Part shown: piece by piece, positions 51,340-59,848 of the stretch
How the letters are laid out: each line of letters starts with the position of its first letter
Position numbering within the stretch: the stretch's first letter is position 1
NCBI GenBank assembly: GCA_963757125.1
Contig: CAVWQP010000004.1
Coordinates: forward strand, 1 to 64,000
Source of the DNA: CAVVSD01 sp963757125
GTDB taxonomy: Bacteria > Actinomycetota > Thermoleophilia > Solirubrobacterales > Solirubrobacteraceae
Direction of reading: 5' to 3'
Length of the DNA: 64,000 nt
Program-made: the position numbers and the translations under genes
The notes under the pieces: generated by a model
What the model saw: only the letters and a program-made list of their open reading frames with translations
What the model was told of the DNA's origin: nothing
The model's database searches: none

Positions 51340-52578
51340 ATGACGAGATCCATAGCCGCCGAGCGAGCCGCGCGCACCATCCGGCCCTCGTCCACGCTGA
51401 ACGGTAATGGCGCAGCGCCGGTCGCGATCATCGGCGCTGGACCGTACGGCCTGGCCACTGCATCGCGCCTGGCGCAGGCCGGAATCCGCACCCGCGTCTT
51501 CGGCGATCCCATGTCCTTCTGGCGCGAGATGCCGACGGGGATGCTCCTCCGGTCCAACTGGAAGGCGTGCAACATCGCCGACACGGAGGGACCGATGTCG
51601 CTCGGGATGTTCGAGCGGGAGATCGGCGGTCCGCTCAGCCGTCCGGTGCCGCTCGACGACTTCGTGCGCTACGGCGACTGGTTCCAGCAGCGGGCGGTTC
51701 CTCAGGTCGAGAACCGGGTCGTCGAACAGGTCGAGTCGCACTCGGGGCGCTTCTCACTCGGTCTCGCCGACGGTGAGGAGGTCGCGGCGGACCGCGTCGT
51801 CGTCGCCGCCGGTATAGGTCCGTTCGCACGCCGCCCGCCCGAGCTCGCCGAGCTCCCGTCCGGGCTCGCGTCCCACACCTCCGAGCACCGTGACCTCGGC
51901 GTGTTCCGCGGGCGCCGGCTCCTCATCGTCGGCGGCGGTCAGAGCGCCCTGGAGAGCGCGGCGCTCGCCCGGGAGGCTGGTGCCGACGTCGAGGTCGTCG
52001 TACGCCGGGACCACCTGACGTGGCTGACCGGTGCACGCACGCGCCGGCTGCTCGGGCGGCTGACACCCATCTTCTACTCGCCGACCGACGTCGGCCCGGC
52101 AGGGATGAGCCGGATCGTCTCCGTGCCCGATCTCTTCCGGCACTTCCCGCGTCGCGTCCAGGATCCCATGGCGCGTCGCGCCATCCGCCCTGCGGGGGCG
52201 GCGTGGCTTCCGGCGCGACTCGCCGGCATCTCCATCTCGCTGGAGACGTCCGTCGTGACCGCGGATGCCGACGGCGATGCGGTGCGGGTGACCACGAACG
52301 ACGGCTGCGTGCGGACCGTCGATCACGTCCTGTACGGCACCGGGTACGCAGTCGATACCCGGCGCTACTCGTTCCTGTCGCCGGGCCTCGCCTCCCGCAT
52401 CGTCTGCGCGAACGGCTATCCGGTGCTCGGGCGGGGCCTGGAGAGCTCAGTCACGGGGCTGCACTTCGCCGGTGCCCCCGCGGCATGGAGCTTCGGCCCG
52501 CTCATGAGGTTCGTGTCGGGCACGTGGTACGCCTCCCGCCAGATCGCCGGCCGGATCGCAACCGAGCGCAGACGATGA
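51340..52578 (+). CDS. FAD/NAD(P)-binding oxidoreductase, first gene of the four-gene operon
   Basis: A 412-residue flavoprotein. FAD-binding VAIIGAGPYGLATASRLAQA lies near residue 30; a second Rossmann motif, RRLLIVGGGQSALESAALAR, near 195 should bind NAD(P)H; and VDHVLYGTGYAVDTRRYSFL is the ATG-type motif of N-hydroxylating and Baeyer-Villiger-like monooxygenases. The block MPTGMLLRSNWKACNIADTE resembles lysine/ornithine hydroxylase-like proteins. ATG 51340 is preferred; ATG 51286 and 51304 lie upstream in frame. Its stop overlaps the ATP-grasp start (ATGA). Substrate unknown. Confidence 0.82.
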   Translation: MTRSIAAERAARTIRPSSTLNGNGAAPVAIIGAGPYGLATASRLAQAGIRTRVFGDPMSFWREMPTGMLLRSNWKACNIADTEGPMSLGMFEREIGGPLSRPVPLDDFVRYGDWFQQRAVPQVENRVVEQVESHSGRFSLGLADGEEVAADRVVVAAGIGPFARRPPELAELPSGLASHTSEHRDLGVFRGRRLLIVGGGQSALESAALAREAGADVEVVVRRDHLTWLTGARTRRLLGRLTPIFYSPTDVGPAGMSRIVSVPDLFRHFPRRVQDPMARRAIRPAGAAWLPARLAGISISLETSVVTADADGDAVRVTTNDGCVRTVDHVLYGTGYAVDTRRYSFLSPGLASRIVCANGYPVLGRGLESSVTGLHFAGAPAAWSFGPLMRFVSGTWYASRQIAGRIATERRR

Positions 52579-53825
52579 GCCTGGCGCCGCGGACCACCGC
52601 ACCGAGCACGATCCGGATCCTCCGAGGAGGAGACCGGGCGCGCGACGGGCGGCGGCCCGGCCCTGGCGCGGTCATCATCGGCGGCGACTACGTCGGCCTC
52701 GGCATCGCCCGGAGGCTCGGCCGGCGGGGCGTCCCGGTCGTCGTCGTCGACGACGAGCGGACGATCACGCGCTTCTCGCGGTACACCAGCCATGCCGTCC
52801 AGGTCCAGGATCTGCGCGACGACGAGGCGACGCGCGACACGCTGCTGGCCGCGGGCGAGCGCCTGGGTCTCGACGGCTGGGTCCTGTACCCGACGCGTGA
52901 TGAGATCGTGGCGGCCATCTCCAAGCACCGCGATGCACTCGGCGCCACCTATCGCGTCCCCGTCCCGGAGTGGGGGATCGTCCGCTGGGCGTCGGACAAG
53001 CGGAATACCTACGAGCTCGCGGCGCGGGAGGGAGTTCCCGCGCCGCGGACGTGGTACCCCCGCTCGACCGCCGATCTCGCGGACATCGACGGGGAGCCGC
53101 CGTTCGCGGTCAAGCCCGCGATCAAGGAGCACTTCATCTACGCGACAGGCGCGAAGGCGTGGCGCGCGGACACGCGGGAGGAGCTCGAACGGCTCTTCGT
53201 CCGGGCGTGCGAGGTCACGGGTGGCGACGACGAGGTCATGGTGCAGGAGCTCATCCCGGGGGGCGGAGACCACCAGTTCGCGTTCTGCGCGTTCTTCCGC
53301 GACGGCGTCTCGGTGGGGAGCATGGTCGCCCGGCGCATCCGCCAGCATCCCGCCGAGTTCGGCCGCGCGACGACGTTCGCCGAGACCGTCGACATCCCGA
53401 CGCTGCAGGAGCGGTCCGAGCGGCTGCTCCGCGCGATCGACTACTACGGCCTCGCCGAGCTCGAGTACAAGAGGGATCCGCGCGACGGGGAGTACAAGCT
53501 GCTGGACTTCAACGCGCGGGCATGGGGCTACCACATGCTCGGGCCCGAGGCCGGCGTCGACTTCCCCGTGCTGCTGTTCGAGGACCAGCTGGGCCGGCCC
53601 TGCGCGCACCAGCGGGCACGACCGGGAGTGCGCTGGATCAGGCGCACGACGGACCTGCCGACGTCGGCCGTGGAGCTCTGGGCGGGCCGACTGAGACCGC
53701 GGGAGGCGCTGCGGACGTTCGCGCGCGACCCTGATGTGGAGGCCGTGTTCAGCCGCGAGGACCCGCGTCCTGGGCTCGCCGAAGTCGCGCTCCTTCCGTA
53801 CCTGATGCGGAAACGAGGGTTCTAG
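52575..53825 (+). CDS. ATP-grasp ligase
   Basis: A 416-residue protein. The N-terminal pre-ATP-grasp part opens PGAVIIGGDYVGLGIARRLG, then LYPTRDEIVAAISKHRDALG. The ATP-grasp core has FAVKPAIKEHFIYATGAKAW (ATP-binding lysine), EVMVQELIPGGGDHQFAFCA and the metal-binding end AELEYKRDPRDGEYKLLDFN with ARAWGY. The layout resembles carbamoyl-phosphate-synthase-like or D-aspartate-ligase-like ATP-grasp enzymes that join an amine to a carboxylate. ATG 52575 overlaps the flavoprotein stop. Together with a NodB-like gene downstream, it could decorate a surface sugar with an amino acid. Confidence 0.85.
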   Translation: MSLAPRTTAPSTIRILRGGDRARDGRRPGPGAVIIGGDYVGLGIARRLGRRGVPVVVVDDERTITRFSRYTSHAVQVQDLRDDEATRDTLLAAGERLGLDGWVLYPTRDEIVAAISKHRDALGATYRVPVPEWGIVRWASDKRNTYELAAREGVPAPRTWYPRSTADLADIDGEPPFAVKPAIKEHFIYATGAKAWRADTREELERLFVRACEVTGGDDEVMVQELIPGGGDHQFAFCAFFRDGVSVGSMVARRIRQHPAEFGRATTFAETVDIPTLQERSERLLRAIDYYGLAELEYKRDPRDGEYKLLDFNARAWGYHMLGPEAGVDFPVLLFEDQLGRPCAHQRARPGVRWIRRTTDLPTSAVELWAGRLRPREALRTFARDPDVEAVFSREDPRPGLAEVALLPYLMRKRGF

Positions 53826-53830
53826 GGGCC

Positions 53831-55090
53831 ATGGCCATCTTCGGCCGCAACGTCCCCTACCTGGTGTCCCGGTCGCGCTCGGTCGGCGCGCGCTACGGCG
53901 TGACGTCGGTTCGCGCCAAGGACCGCGTGCGGCGGTGCATCGGAACGCTCGAGCCGCACGGTCTGCTGCCCACGTTCGCGACACCCGGCCGCGTGATCGA
54001 AGAGGAGCCGACCTTCTTCCGCCGCCTGTCGGACAACGGCGCGGAGTTCGCCGTGCACGGATACGACCACGTGGACTTCCGCAAGATCTCGCGGGCCGAC
54101 GCGACCTCGCAGTTCACGCGCGCTCTGAAGGCGTACCGGCAAGCGGGTGTGGCCTGCGACGGCTTCCGGTGCCCCTATCTGAGCTTCACGCCCGAGCTCT
54201 TCGGGACCTGGCCCGAGGGGGCCTTCTCCTACAGCAGCAACCGGGCGGTGGCGTGGCGCGCGGCAGCGCTTGACGCGGACAACCCCGTGTTCGCGCAGTT
54301 CGCAAAGTTCTACTCCGCCGTCAGCGCCGACGAGGAGGTGTCGCTCCCGAGCACGATCGGCGCGGTCGTCGAGATTCCGTGCTCGGTCCCCGACGACCTC
54401 GAGCTCTTCGACGGCCTCTCGCTCGGCGAGCAGGGCATGCTCGACGCTTGGCTCGACGTCCTGCACGAGGTGCATCGGCGTGGGGAGCTGTTCGCGCCGC
54501 TGTTCCATCCGGAGTCCTTCGACCTCATGCAGGGACCGATCGAGGACCTGCTGGACGCCGCAGCCCGGCTCCAGCCGTCCGTCTGGCTGACCCAGCTGCG
54601 CGACGTGGCGCGGTGGTGGCAGGAGAAGAGCGCGTTCGCGGCGCAAGCATCGGCGCACACCGGTGGTCTGCGGATCGAGCTGCACTGTAGCGTGCGCGCG
54701 ACCGTGCTCGTCCGTCACTGGCCCCGTCCGGCGGATGCGCGTCCGTGGGACGGGACGTGGTCCGTGCTCGACGCGAGGACGGTCGAGGTCGAGGCGCCCA
54801 TCCGGCCGTTCATCGGCGCGGTCGGCGCCGATGGCGGGACGGTCGCGTTCCTCACCGAGCTGGGGTACGTCGTCGACGACGGCCCCAACGCACGCGAGTG
54901 CACGCTCGTGCTGGACGGTGCCGTCCGGAGCCCGGTCGAGCTCATCCGGTACATCGAGGAATCGGAAGGGCCGCTGATGAGGTTCTCGAACTGGCCGTCG
55001 GAGGCCAAGAGCGCGCTCTGCCTCGCCGGCGACCTCGACGCGCTCAGCCTGCGCGACTACGCCAGGAGACTGGTCCCGAACCGGCAATGA
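53831..55090 (+). CDS. NodB-like polysaccharide deacetylase-family protein
   Basis: A 419-residue protein from ATG 53831, 5 bases after the ATP-grasp stop. Residues 60-120 show the zinc histidines in AEFAVHGYDHVDFRKI (H-x3-H), then DGFRCPYLSFTPELFG (motif 3) and GELFAPLFHPESFDLM (later histidine motif). Motif 1 with the catalytic aspartate pair is not seen: the matching region is SVGARYGVTSVRAKDRVRRC. So either activity is lost or the start lies elsewhere. The C-terminal half (230-419) is an added domain I do not recognise. Its stop overlaps the next start (ATGA). Confidence 0.8.
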   Translation: MAIFGRNVPYLVSRSRSVGARYGVTSVRAKDRVRRCIGTLEPHGLLPTFATPGRVIEEEPTFFRRLSDNGAEFAVHGYDHVDFRKISRADATSQFTRALKAYRQAGVACDGFRCPYLSFTPELFGTWPEGAFSYSSNRAVAWRAAALDADNPVFAQFAKFYSAVSADEEVSLPSTIGAVVEIPCSVPDDLELFDGLSLGEQGMLDAWLDVLHEVHRRGELFAPLFHPESFDLMQGPIEDLLDAAARLQPSVWLTQLRDVARWWQEKSAFAAQASAHTGGLRIELHCSVRATVLVRHWPRPADARPWDGTWSVLDARTVEVEAPIRPFIGAVGADGGTVAFLTELGYVVDDGPNARECTLVLDGAVRSPVELIRYIEESEGPLMRFSNWPSEAKSALCLAGDLDALSLRDYARRLVPNRQ

Positions 55091-55707
55091 CCGTCCTGTC
55101 CTCCCTGCCGTATGCACGCCGCATGCGCAGTCGTCACCTGCGCGCCGCCGGCATCGGGGTGATCGTCGTGGTCGTCGCCGCGGGAACGGCGGCGCAGCTG
55201 CTCAACTACGGCCTCCACCTGGAATCCGCGACGCTCGACTCCAGCGACGACCGCGGAGCGTTCGGCGTCGTCGGACAGGTTGCGCTGGCGTCCGCGGCGC
55301 TCGCCGCTTGGCGCATGCGACGGCGCCTGCGCCGCTGGGGCCCGGCGTGTGTCGCACTGCCGGTGCTGCTGACGTTCCTGACGCTCGACAAGGTGCTGCG
55401 CCTCCACGACCACATCGCCGCCTGGCGCCTGTACTACGCGCCGGTGCTCCTGGTCATCGTCATCGCGCTCGTGACGGTGGCGCGACACCTTCCCGCGACG
55501 ACCGCGCGCCTGATCCACGTCGGCCTGATCCTGCTCATCGTGGCCTTCGGGGTGCACCTGGCCGGCCACGCCGTGCTCGACCGACTCGGCTTCGCCGCAG
55601 ACAGCTGGGCAGAGCAGATCAAGGCCGTGACGAAGCACGGCGCCGAGGTCGCGGGCTGGCTGCTCGTCGCGCTCGCGCTCGCGCTGGCCCCCGTCACACG
55701 GCGGTGA
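55087..55707 (+). CDS. Small polytopic membrane protein
   Basis: A 206-residue protein with about five hydrophobic segments: AAGIGVIVVVVAAGTAAQLL, GVVGQVALASAALAAWRM, ACVALPVLLTFLTLDKVL, YYAPVLLVIVIALVTVARHL, then IHVGLILLIVAFGVHLAGHA and AGWLLVALALALAPV. Charged residues TLDKVLRLHDHIAA sit between helices 3 and 4. No family recognised. ATG 55087 overlaps the stop of the deacetylase-like gene, so it belongs to the same operon, perhaps as a membrane anchor or transporter for the product. Confidence 0.72.
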   Translation: MTVLSSLPYARRMRSRHLRAAGIGVIVVVVAAGTAAQLLNYGLHLESATLDSSDDRGAFGVVGQVALASAALAAWRMRRRLRRWGPACVALPVLLTFLTLDKVLRLHDHIAAWRLYYAPVLLVIVIALVTVARHLPATTARLIHVGLILLIVAFGVHLAGHAVLDRLGFAADSWAEQIKAVTKHGAEVAGWLLVALALALAPVTRR

Positions 55708-55790
55708 GCCCCCGTCGACGCTCCAGAGCGCACCGGTGACGTAGGACGCCTCGTCGGATGCCGGGAACGCGGTGATGATGCGCCGCCTAC
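55706..55790 (-). pseudogene. Relic of the C-terminal end of a short-chain dehydrogenase
   Basis: On the minus strand the sequence reads RIITAFPASDEASYVTGALW then SVDGGSP, an unmistakable match to the end of classical SDR enzymes (AxFLASDEASYVTGxxxxVDGG). Nothing of the rest of an SDR gene is found on either side: upstream sequence has stops in frame, and downstream the frame runs antisense through the membrane protein gene. It is a fragment of about 28 codons, cut at both ends, between the four-gene operon and the flavin monooxygenase. Confidence 0.7.
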
Positions 55791-55839
55791 GCGAGGGCCG
55801 CAGGCATCCGTACGCGCTCATCGAGCGGAGGCCCGCCAG

Positions 55840-57645
55840 TCAACTGAGGTGGTGCACCTCCTGCAGCCCGTAGACCGGCGTGTCGATGCCCTCGGCGCGC
55901 GCCTTGAGCTGCAGCGCTAGGTGCAGGGAGTAGTGGCGCGACTGCGCGAGGTTCCCGCCGTGCATCCAGAGCCCGGGCTGCTGGGTGGGCTTCCACATGT
56001 TGCGCTGCTCGCCCTCCCACGGCCCCGGATCCAACGTGGTGTCCGAACCGAGCCCCCAGACCTTGCCGACCTTGTCGGCGACGTCCTGGGAGATGAGGTC
56101 GGCCACCCAGCCGTTCATCGAGCCGTAGCCGGTCGCATAGACGACGAGGTCCGCAGCCAGCTCCGTGCCGTCGGCCATGACTACGGCGTCCCGGGTGAGG
56201 TGGTCGACGGTGCCGACCACGAGCTTGATGGCGCCGTCGGCCACGAGCTCGGAGGCGCCGACGTCGATGTAGTAGCCCGACCCGCGGCGCAGGTACTTCA
56301 TGAACAGACCGGACTCGTCGTCGCCGAAGTCGAGCAGGAAGCCGGCCCGCTCGAGGCGGTCGTACAGCTCGCTGTCCTTCGCGCGGATCTGCGCGTACAG
56401 CGGGATCTGGGCCTCGTGCATGATCCGGTAGGGCATCGACGCGAACACCGTGTCGGCGCGCTCCGTCGTCATGCCGTTGGCGACCGCCTCCTCGGAGTAC
56501 AGCGCGCGCATGCCGAGGCCCATGAGCGACTCGGAGCGGACGATGTGCGTCGACGAGCGCTGCACCATCGTCACCTCGGCGGCGCCCGCCTCCCAGAGCG
56601 CGGCGCAGATGTCGTGCGCCGAGTTGTTCGACCCGATGACGACGCAGCGCTTGCCCTCGTAGGCGTCGGGCCCGGGGTGCTGGGAGGAGTGGTGCTGGTC
56701 GCCCCTGAAGTCGTCCATGCCCGGGATCTCGGGCACGTTGGGCTTGCCGGACATGCCCGTCGCCATGACGAGCTGCTTCGGCCGCAGCGTGAGCTCTGCG
56801 CCATCGTGCTCGACGACGAGGCGCCACTCGCCGGCCTCGGGGTCGTACGTCGCGGACTTCGCCTCCGTCGAGCCCCAGTAGTTGAGCTCCATGACCCGCG
56901 TGTACATCTCGAGCCAGTCGCCGATCTTGTCCTTCGGCGAGAAGACGGGCCAGTTCTCGGGGAACTTGAGGTACGGCATGTGGTCGTACCAGACCGGGTC
57001 GTGGAGGCAGAGCGACTTGTAGCGCTTGCGCCACGAGTCGCCGGGACGCTCGTTGCGCTCGACGATGATCGTGGGGACGCCGAGCTGGCGCAGCCGCGCG
57101 CCGAGCGCGATGCCGCCCTGCCCGCCGCCGACGATGACGACCTCCGGCTGCACCTCGTGGCCCAGCTCGCGCGCCTCGCGCTCGCGCATCTCGAGCCAGC
57201 TGAGGCGGTCCGGGTGCGCGCCGTGGATGGCACCGGGCGGGCGGTTGTCGCCCTTGGGCTCCTCGTGGCCCTTGAGCTCGCCGAGCGCGGTGAGCAGCGT
57301 CCACGCCTTGCCGTCGCGCAGCCGCAGGATGCCCGTGCCCCGGCCGACCGCGGTCTCGAACGCGATCCAGGCCTCGGTGATGCCGTCGGCCTCCGAGGGC
57401 GGGTCGGTCGTGCGCCACGCCGTCGGCCGCACGTGCGGGAGCTGGGACTCGAGCATCGCCCGGATCTCCGCGGGGCCCTCGAGCGTCTTGAGGTTCCAGG
57501 TGAAGGCGACGAGGTCGCGCCAGAAGCTGTCGTCGCCGAACAGCTCGGATGCGGCGACGGCGTCGCCGTCGGCCAGCGCCTGCTCGAAGCGCCCGAGCCA
57601 ATCGGCGATCTCAGCGGCAGCGGGCTCGACGGCGGTCTCGGTCAT
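55840..57645 (-). CDS. Flavin-containing monooxygenase with N-terminal NTF2-like domain
   Basis: A 601-residue protein. Residues 10-140 form a SnoaL/NTF2-like domain (LGRFEQALADGDAVAASELF). The FMO part begins PEVVIVGGGQGGIALGARLR (FAD); the second nucleotide loop is RCVVIGSNNSAHDICAALWE (NADPH), with ADLVVYATGYGSMNGWVADL near 510. The FMO fingerprint region is PNVPEIPGMDDFRGDQHHSS. ATG 57645 has GGAGGAG just upstream and is preferred to an earlier in-frame ATG. It probably hydroxylates or inserts oxygen into a small organic substrate. Confidence 0.9.
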   Translation of the reverse strand: MTETAVEPAAAEIADWLGRFEQALADGDAVAASELFGDDSFWRDLVAFTWNLKTLEGPAEIRAMLESQLPHVRPTAWRTTDPPSEADGITEAWIAFETAVGRGTGILRLRDGKAWTLLTALGELKGHEEPKGDNRPPGAIHGAHPDRLSWLEMREREARELGHEVQPEVVIVGGGQGGIALGARLRQLGVPTIIVERNERPGDSWRKRYKSLCLHDPVWYDHMPYLKFPENWPVFSPKDKIGDWLEMYTRVMELNYWGSTEAKSATYDPEAGEWRLVVEHDGAELTLRPKQLVMATGMSGKPNVPEIPGMDDFRGDQHHSSQHPGPDAYEGKRCVVIGSNNSAHDICAALWEAGAAEVTMVQRSSTHIVRSESLMGLGMRALYSEEAVANGMTTERADTVFASMPYRIMHEAQIPLYAQIRAKDSELYDRLERAGFLLDFGDDESGLFMKYLRRGSGYYIDVGASELVADGAIKLVVGTVDHLTRDAVVMADGTELAADLVVYATGYGSMNGWVADLISQDVADKVGKVWGLGSDTTLDPGPWEGEQRNMWKPTQQPGLWMHGGNLAQSRHYSLHLALQLKARAEGIDTPVYGLQEVHHLS

Positions 57646-57727
57646 GCTCTCCTCCAAGGCGGTGACGGACGTCCACATTCTGACGACGGGACGTCAAGGG
57701 CGGCCGCCCGCCGCCGATCACCGGGAC

Positions 57728-59134
57728 GTGGACTGGCTTCTCCGCAGCCGTCTCGGGTCTCACCTGTTCCTCATCGCAGGCAGCGCGGCCGTGCCCGCAG
57801 CTGCCCTCCACGCGCTCACGCGCGGCGGTGAGGCGCCGATCTCCGGCGTCGGCCACCTCGTGATCATGGCCGTCGGCTCGTCGATCGCGGCCTTCGCCTG
57901 CATCGCACTGGCGATCGCCGGCGTGCGGGGCCGCGACGGCAGGTCGCTCATCTCCGGCGGCGCCTTCGGCGCGATGACGCTGCTGCTCGTCATCCACGGG
58001 CTCGCGACGCCCGGCGTGTTCCTCGGTCCCAACGGGATCATCGCCCTCGCCGGCGGCGCCGCACTGCCGGTCGGCGGCGCGATGCTCGCCCTGGCGGCCC
58101 TCCCCGCGCTGAGGCGCACGGACAGCCTGCGCGTGCCCGCGATCGCCGTCGGCACGTTCCTCGGCCTCATCGCGATCGCCGGCATCGCCGCGTTCGCCAA
58201 CCCCTCCATCGTCCCGCAGCTGCCCGAGGCAGGCAGCCGCGTCGCCGTCGGCTTCCTCGTCGTCGGCGTGACCTTCTACCTCGTCGTCGCGCTGCGCGCC
58301 GTCCGCACCTTCACGCTGACGCGCCGCACCTCGGACCTGCTCGTCGTCGTCGGCGTGACCTGGCTCGGCTTCGCGCTCGTCCCCGTCCTCCTGCTCCAGC
58401 CCGGCAGCTGGGCGTGGTGGACCGGCCACGCGCTCGAGCTGCTCGGCGTCACGCTCGTCGGCGTCCCGATCGCGCTCGACCTCCAGCGCGGCCGGCCGTC
58501 GCACCCCGTCGTCGGCGACCTCCCCGCGGCCGAGCTCGTCGCCTCGCAGGAGGCGTTCCTCGGCCCGCGCGTCCGCGCGCTCATGGTGCGCCTGGGGCGC
58601 AAGGACCGCTCGACCGAGGAGCACACGCGCCGCGTCGCGGAGCTCGCGGTCGCCATCGGCGACGAGCTCGGGCTCGCGCCGGGGCGCCTGCGCGAGCTCG
58701 CCCTGGGCGGCCTCCTGCACGACATGGGCAAGCTCGCAGTCCCCGACGCCATCCTCGGCAAGCCGGGCGCGCTGGACGACGAGGAGTTCGCGATCATCCG
58801 CCGCCATCCCGGCGACGGCGACGAGCTGCTCGCCGACCTCGGCTACTCCGCCCGCATCCGCCGGATGGTCCGCGGGCACCACGAACGCCTGGACGGCAGC
58901 GGGTACCCCGACGCGCTGCGCGGGGAGGAGCTGGACCTCGAGACGCGGATCCTCGCGGTCGCCGACGTCTACGACGCACTGGTCTCCCCCCGCGTGTACC
59001 GCGAGGCCTGGCCCGCCGCACGCGCCCTCGGGCTCCTGCGCACCGAGGCCGATACGCACTTCGACGCACGCTGCGTCGACGCGCTCGAGCGCCTCGTCGG
59101 CGTCGCCGAGCCCGAGCTGCGCCTCGCGGCCTGA
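57728..59134 (+). CDS. Membrane HD-GYP domain protein, probable c-di-GMP phosphodiesterase
   Basis: A 468-residue protein with seven or eight N-terminal helices (for example GVGHLVIMAVGSSIAAFACI, LLVVVGVTWLGFALVPVLLL) forming a sensory membrane domain, then an HD-GYP domain from about residue 285: STEEHTRRVAELAVAIGDEL, GGLLHDMGKLAVPDAILGKP (HD), RMVRGHHERLDGSGYPDALR (HHExxDGxGYP) and ILAVADVYDALVS. The GYP loop is intact, so it should hydrolyse c-di-GMP. It starts at GTG 57728. With the EAL protein at 26518, it is the second c-di-GMP-degrading candidate in the window. Confidence 0.9.
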   Translation: MDWLLRSRLGSHLFLIAGSAAVPAAALHALTRGGEAPISGVGHLVIMAVGSSIAAFACIALAIAGVRGRDGRSLISGGAFGAMTLLLVIHGLATPGVFLGPNGIIALAGGAALPVGGAMLALAALPALRRTDSLRVPAIAVGTFLGLIAIAGIAAFANPSIVPQLPEAGSRVAVGFLVVGVTFYLVVALRAVRTFTLTRRTSDLLVVVGVTWLGFALVPVLLLQPGSWAWWTGHALELLGVTLVGVPIALDLQRGRPSHPVVGDLPAAELVASQEAFLGPRVRALMVRLGRKDRSTEEHTRRVAELAVAIGDELGLAPGRLRELALGGLLHDMGKLAVPDAILGKPGALDDEEFAIIRRHPGDGDELLADLGYSARIRRMVRGHHERLDGSGYPDALRGEELDLETRILAVADVYDALVSPRVYREAWPAARALGLLRTEADTHFDARCVDALERLVGVAEPELRLAA

Positions 59135-59139
59135 CTGGT

Positions 59140-59168
59140 CTCAGGACGCCCCTCAGGCTGCACTCAGG
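59140..59168 (+). promoter_or_regulatory. Three direct CTCAGG repeats upstream of a sigma-factor gene
   Basis: CTCAGG occurs at 59140, 59152 and 59163, spaced 12 and 11 bases (about one helical turn each), in the 81-base gap before the sigma factor. Direct repeats phased on one DNA face suggest an activator or response-regulator site. The binding protein is unknown. Confidence 0.45.
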
Positions 59169-59215
59169 TCCGCCTTAGACGGCGTTGAGCGGCATGCCCC
59201 AGATTGGGCTCCGGG

Positions 59216-59821
59216 ATGGACCCTGCAGCGCCACTCACAGCAGCGGAGGAGCAGCGATTGGCGCTGCTCGTGCGCGAGGGCGACCGCGGCGCTCGCAACC
59301 AGATGGTCGAGGCCAACGTCGCCCTCGTCGCACACGTCGCTCGCCGCCTGCGGCCGCCCGACTCGCCCATCCCGCACGTGGACCTGGTGCAGGAGGGCGT
59401 GCTCGGGCTCATGCAGGCGGTCGAGCGCTTCGACCCCGATCGCGGGCACCGCTTCTCCACGTACGCGATGTGGTGGATCCGGGGAGCGATCCTCGGAGCG
59501 CTGCGCGGGGCGCCCCACACCTCGTCGCTCACGGGGGACGACGGCCTCGAGGACGACCTCCTGGCCGAGGAGCACGACCCGCTGGAGGGCGTGACCCGCG
59601 CGGGCCTGCGCGACGGCGTCCCCGAGCTGCTCGACACGCTGCCCGACCACGGGCGCAAGGTCGTCACGCTGCGCTACGGCCTGGACGGCAACACCGACCA
59701 CTCCGTCGCCGAGACCGCCAGGGCGCTCGGCACCTCGCAGGCGCGCGTGCGCCGCATCGAGGAGCACGCGCTCGCCCGGCTGCGCGCCCATCCGGGGACG
59801 CGCGAGCTCATCGCGGCCTAA
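59216..59821 (+). CDS. Sigma-70 family factor with regions 2 and 4 and little of region 3
   Basis: A 201-residue sigma factor. Region 2 is of the primary/group 2-3 type: NQMVEANVALVAHVARRLRP, VDLVQEGVLGLMQAVERFDP and HRFSTYAMWWIRGAILGALR. Region 4 is LDTLPDHGRKVVTLRYGLDG followed by VAETARALGTSQARVRRIEE. Region 3 between them is only about 40 residues and poorly conserved, so this is a reduced form. ATG 59216 is used (TTG 59204 is possible). The MBL-fold hydrolase gene follows in the same direction. Confidence 0.88.
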   Translation: MDPAAPLTAAEEQRLALLVREGDRGARNQMVEANVALVAHVARRLRPPDSPIPHVDLVQEGVLGLMQAVERFDPDRGHRFSTYAMWWIRGAILGALRGAPHTSSLTGDDGLEDDLLAEEHDPLEGVTRAGLRDGVPELLDTLPDHGRKVVTLRYGLDGNTDHSVAETARALGTSQARVRRIEEHALARLRAHPGTRELIAA

Positions 59822-59848
59822 ACGGGCGCGCGGACGTAGGCTCCGCCC

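Noticed and set aside
55057..55821. Minus-strand frame joining the SDR relic to 254 codons
   Set aside because: Beyond the first 35 codons it is antisense to the membrane protein, with no SDR similarity; only the short relic is kept.
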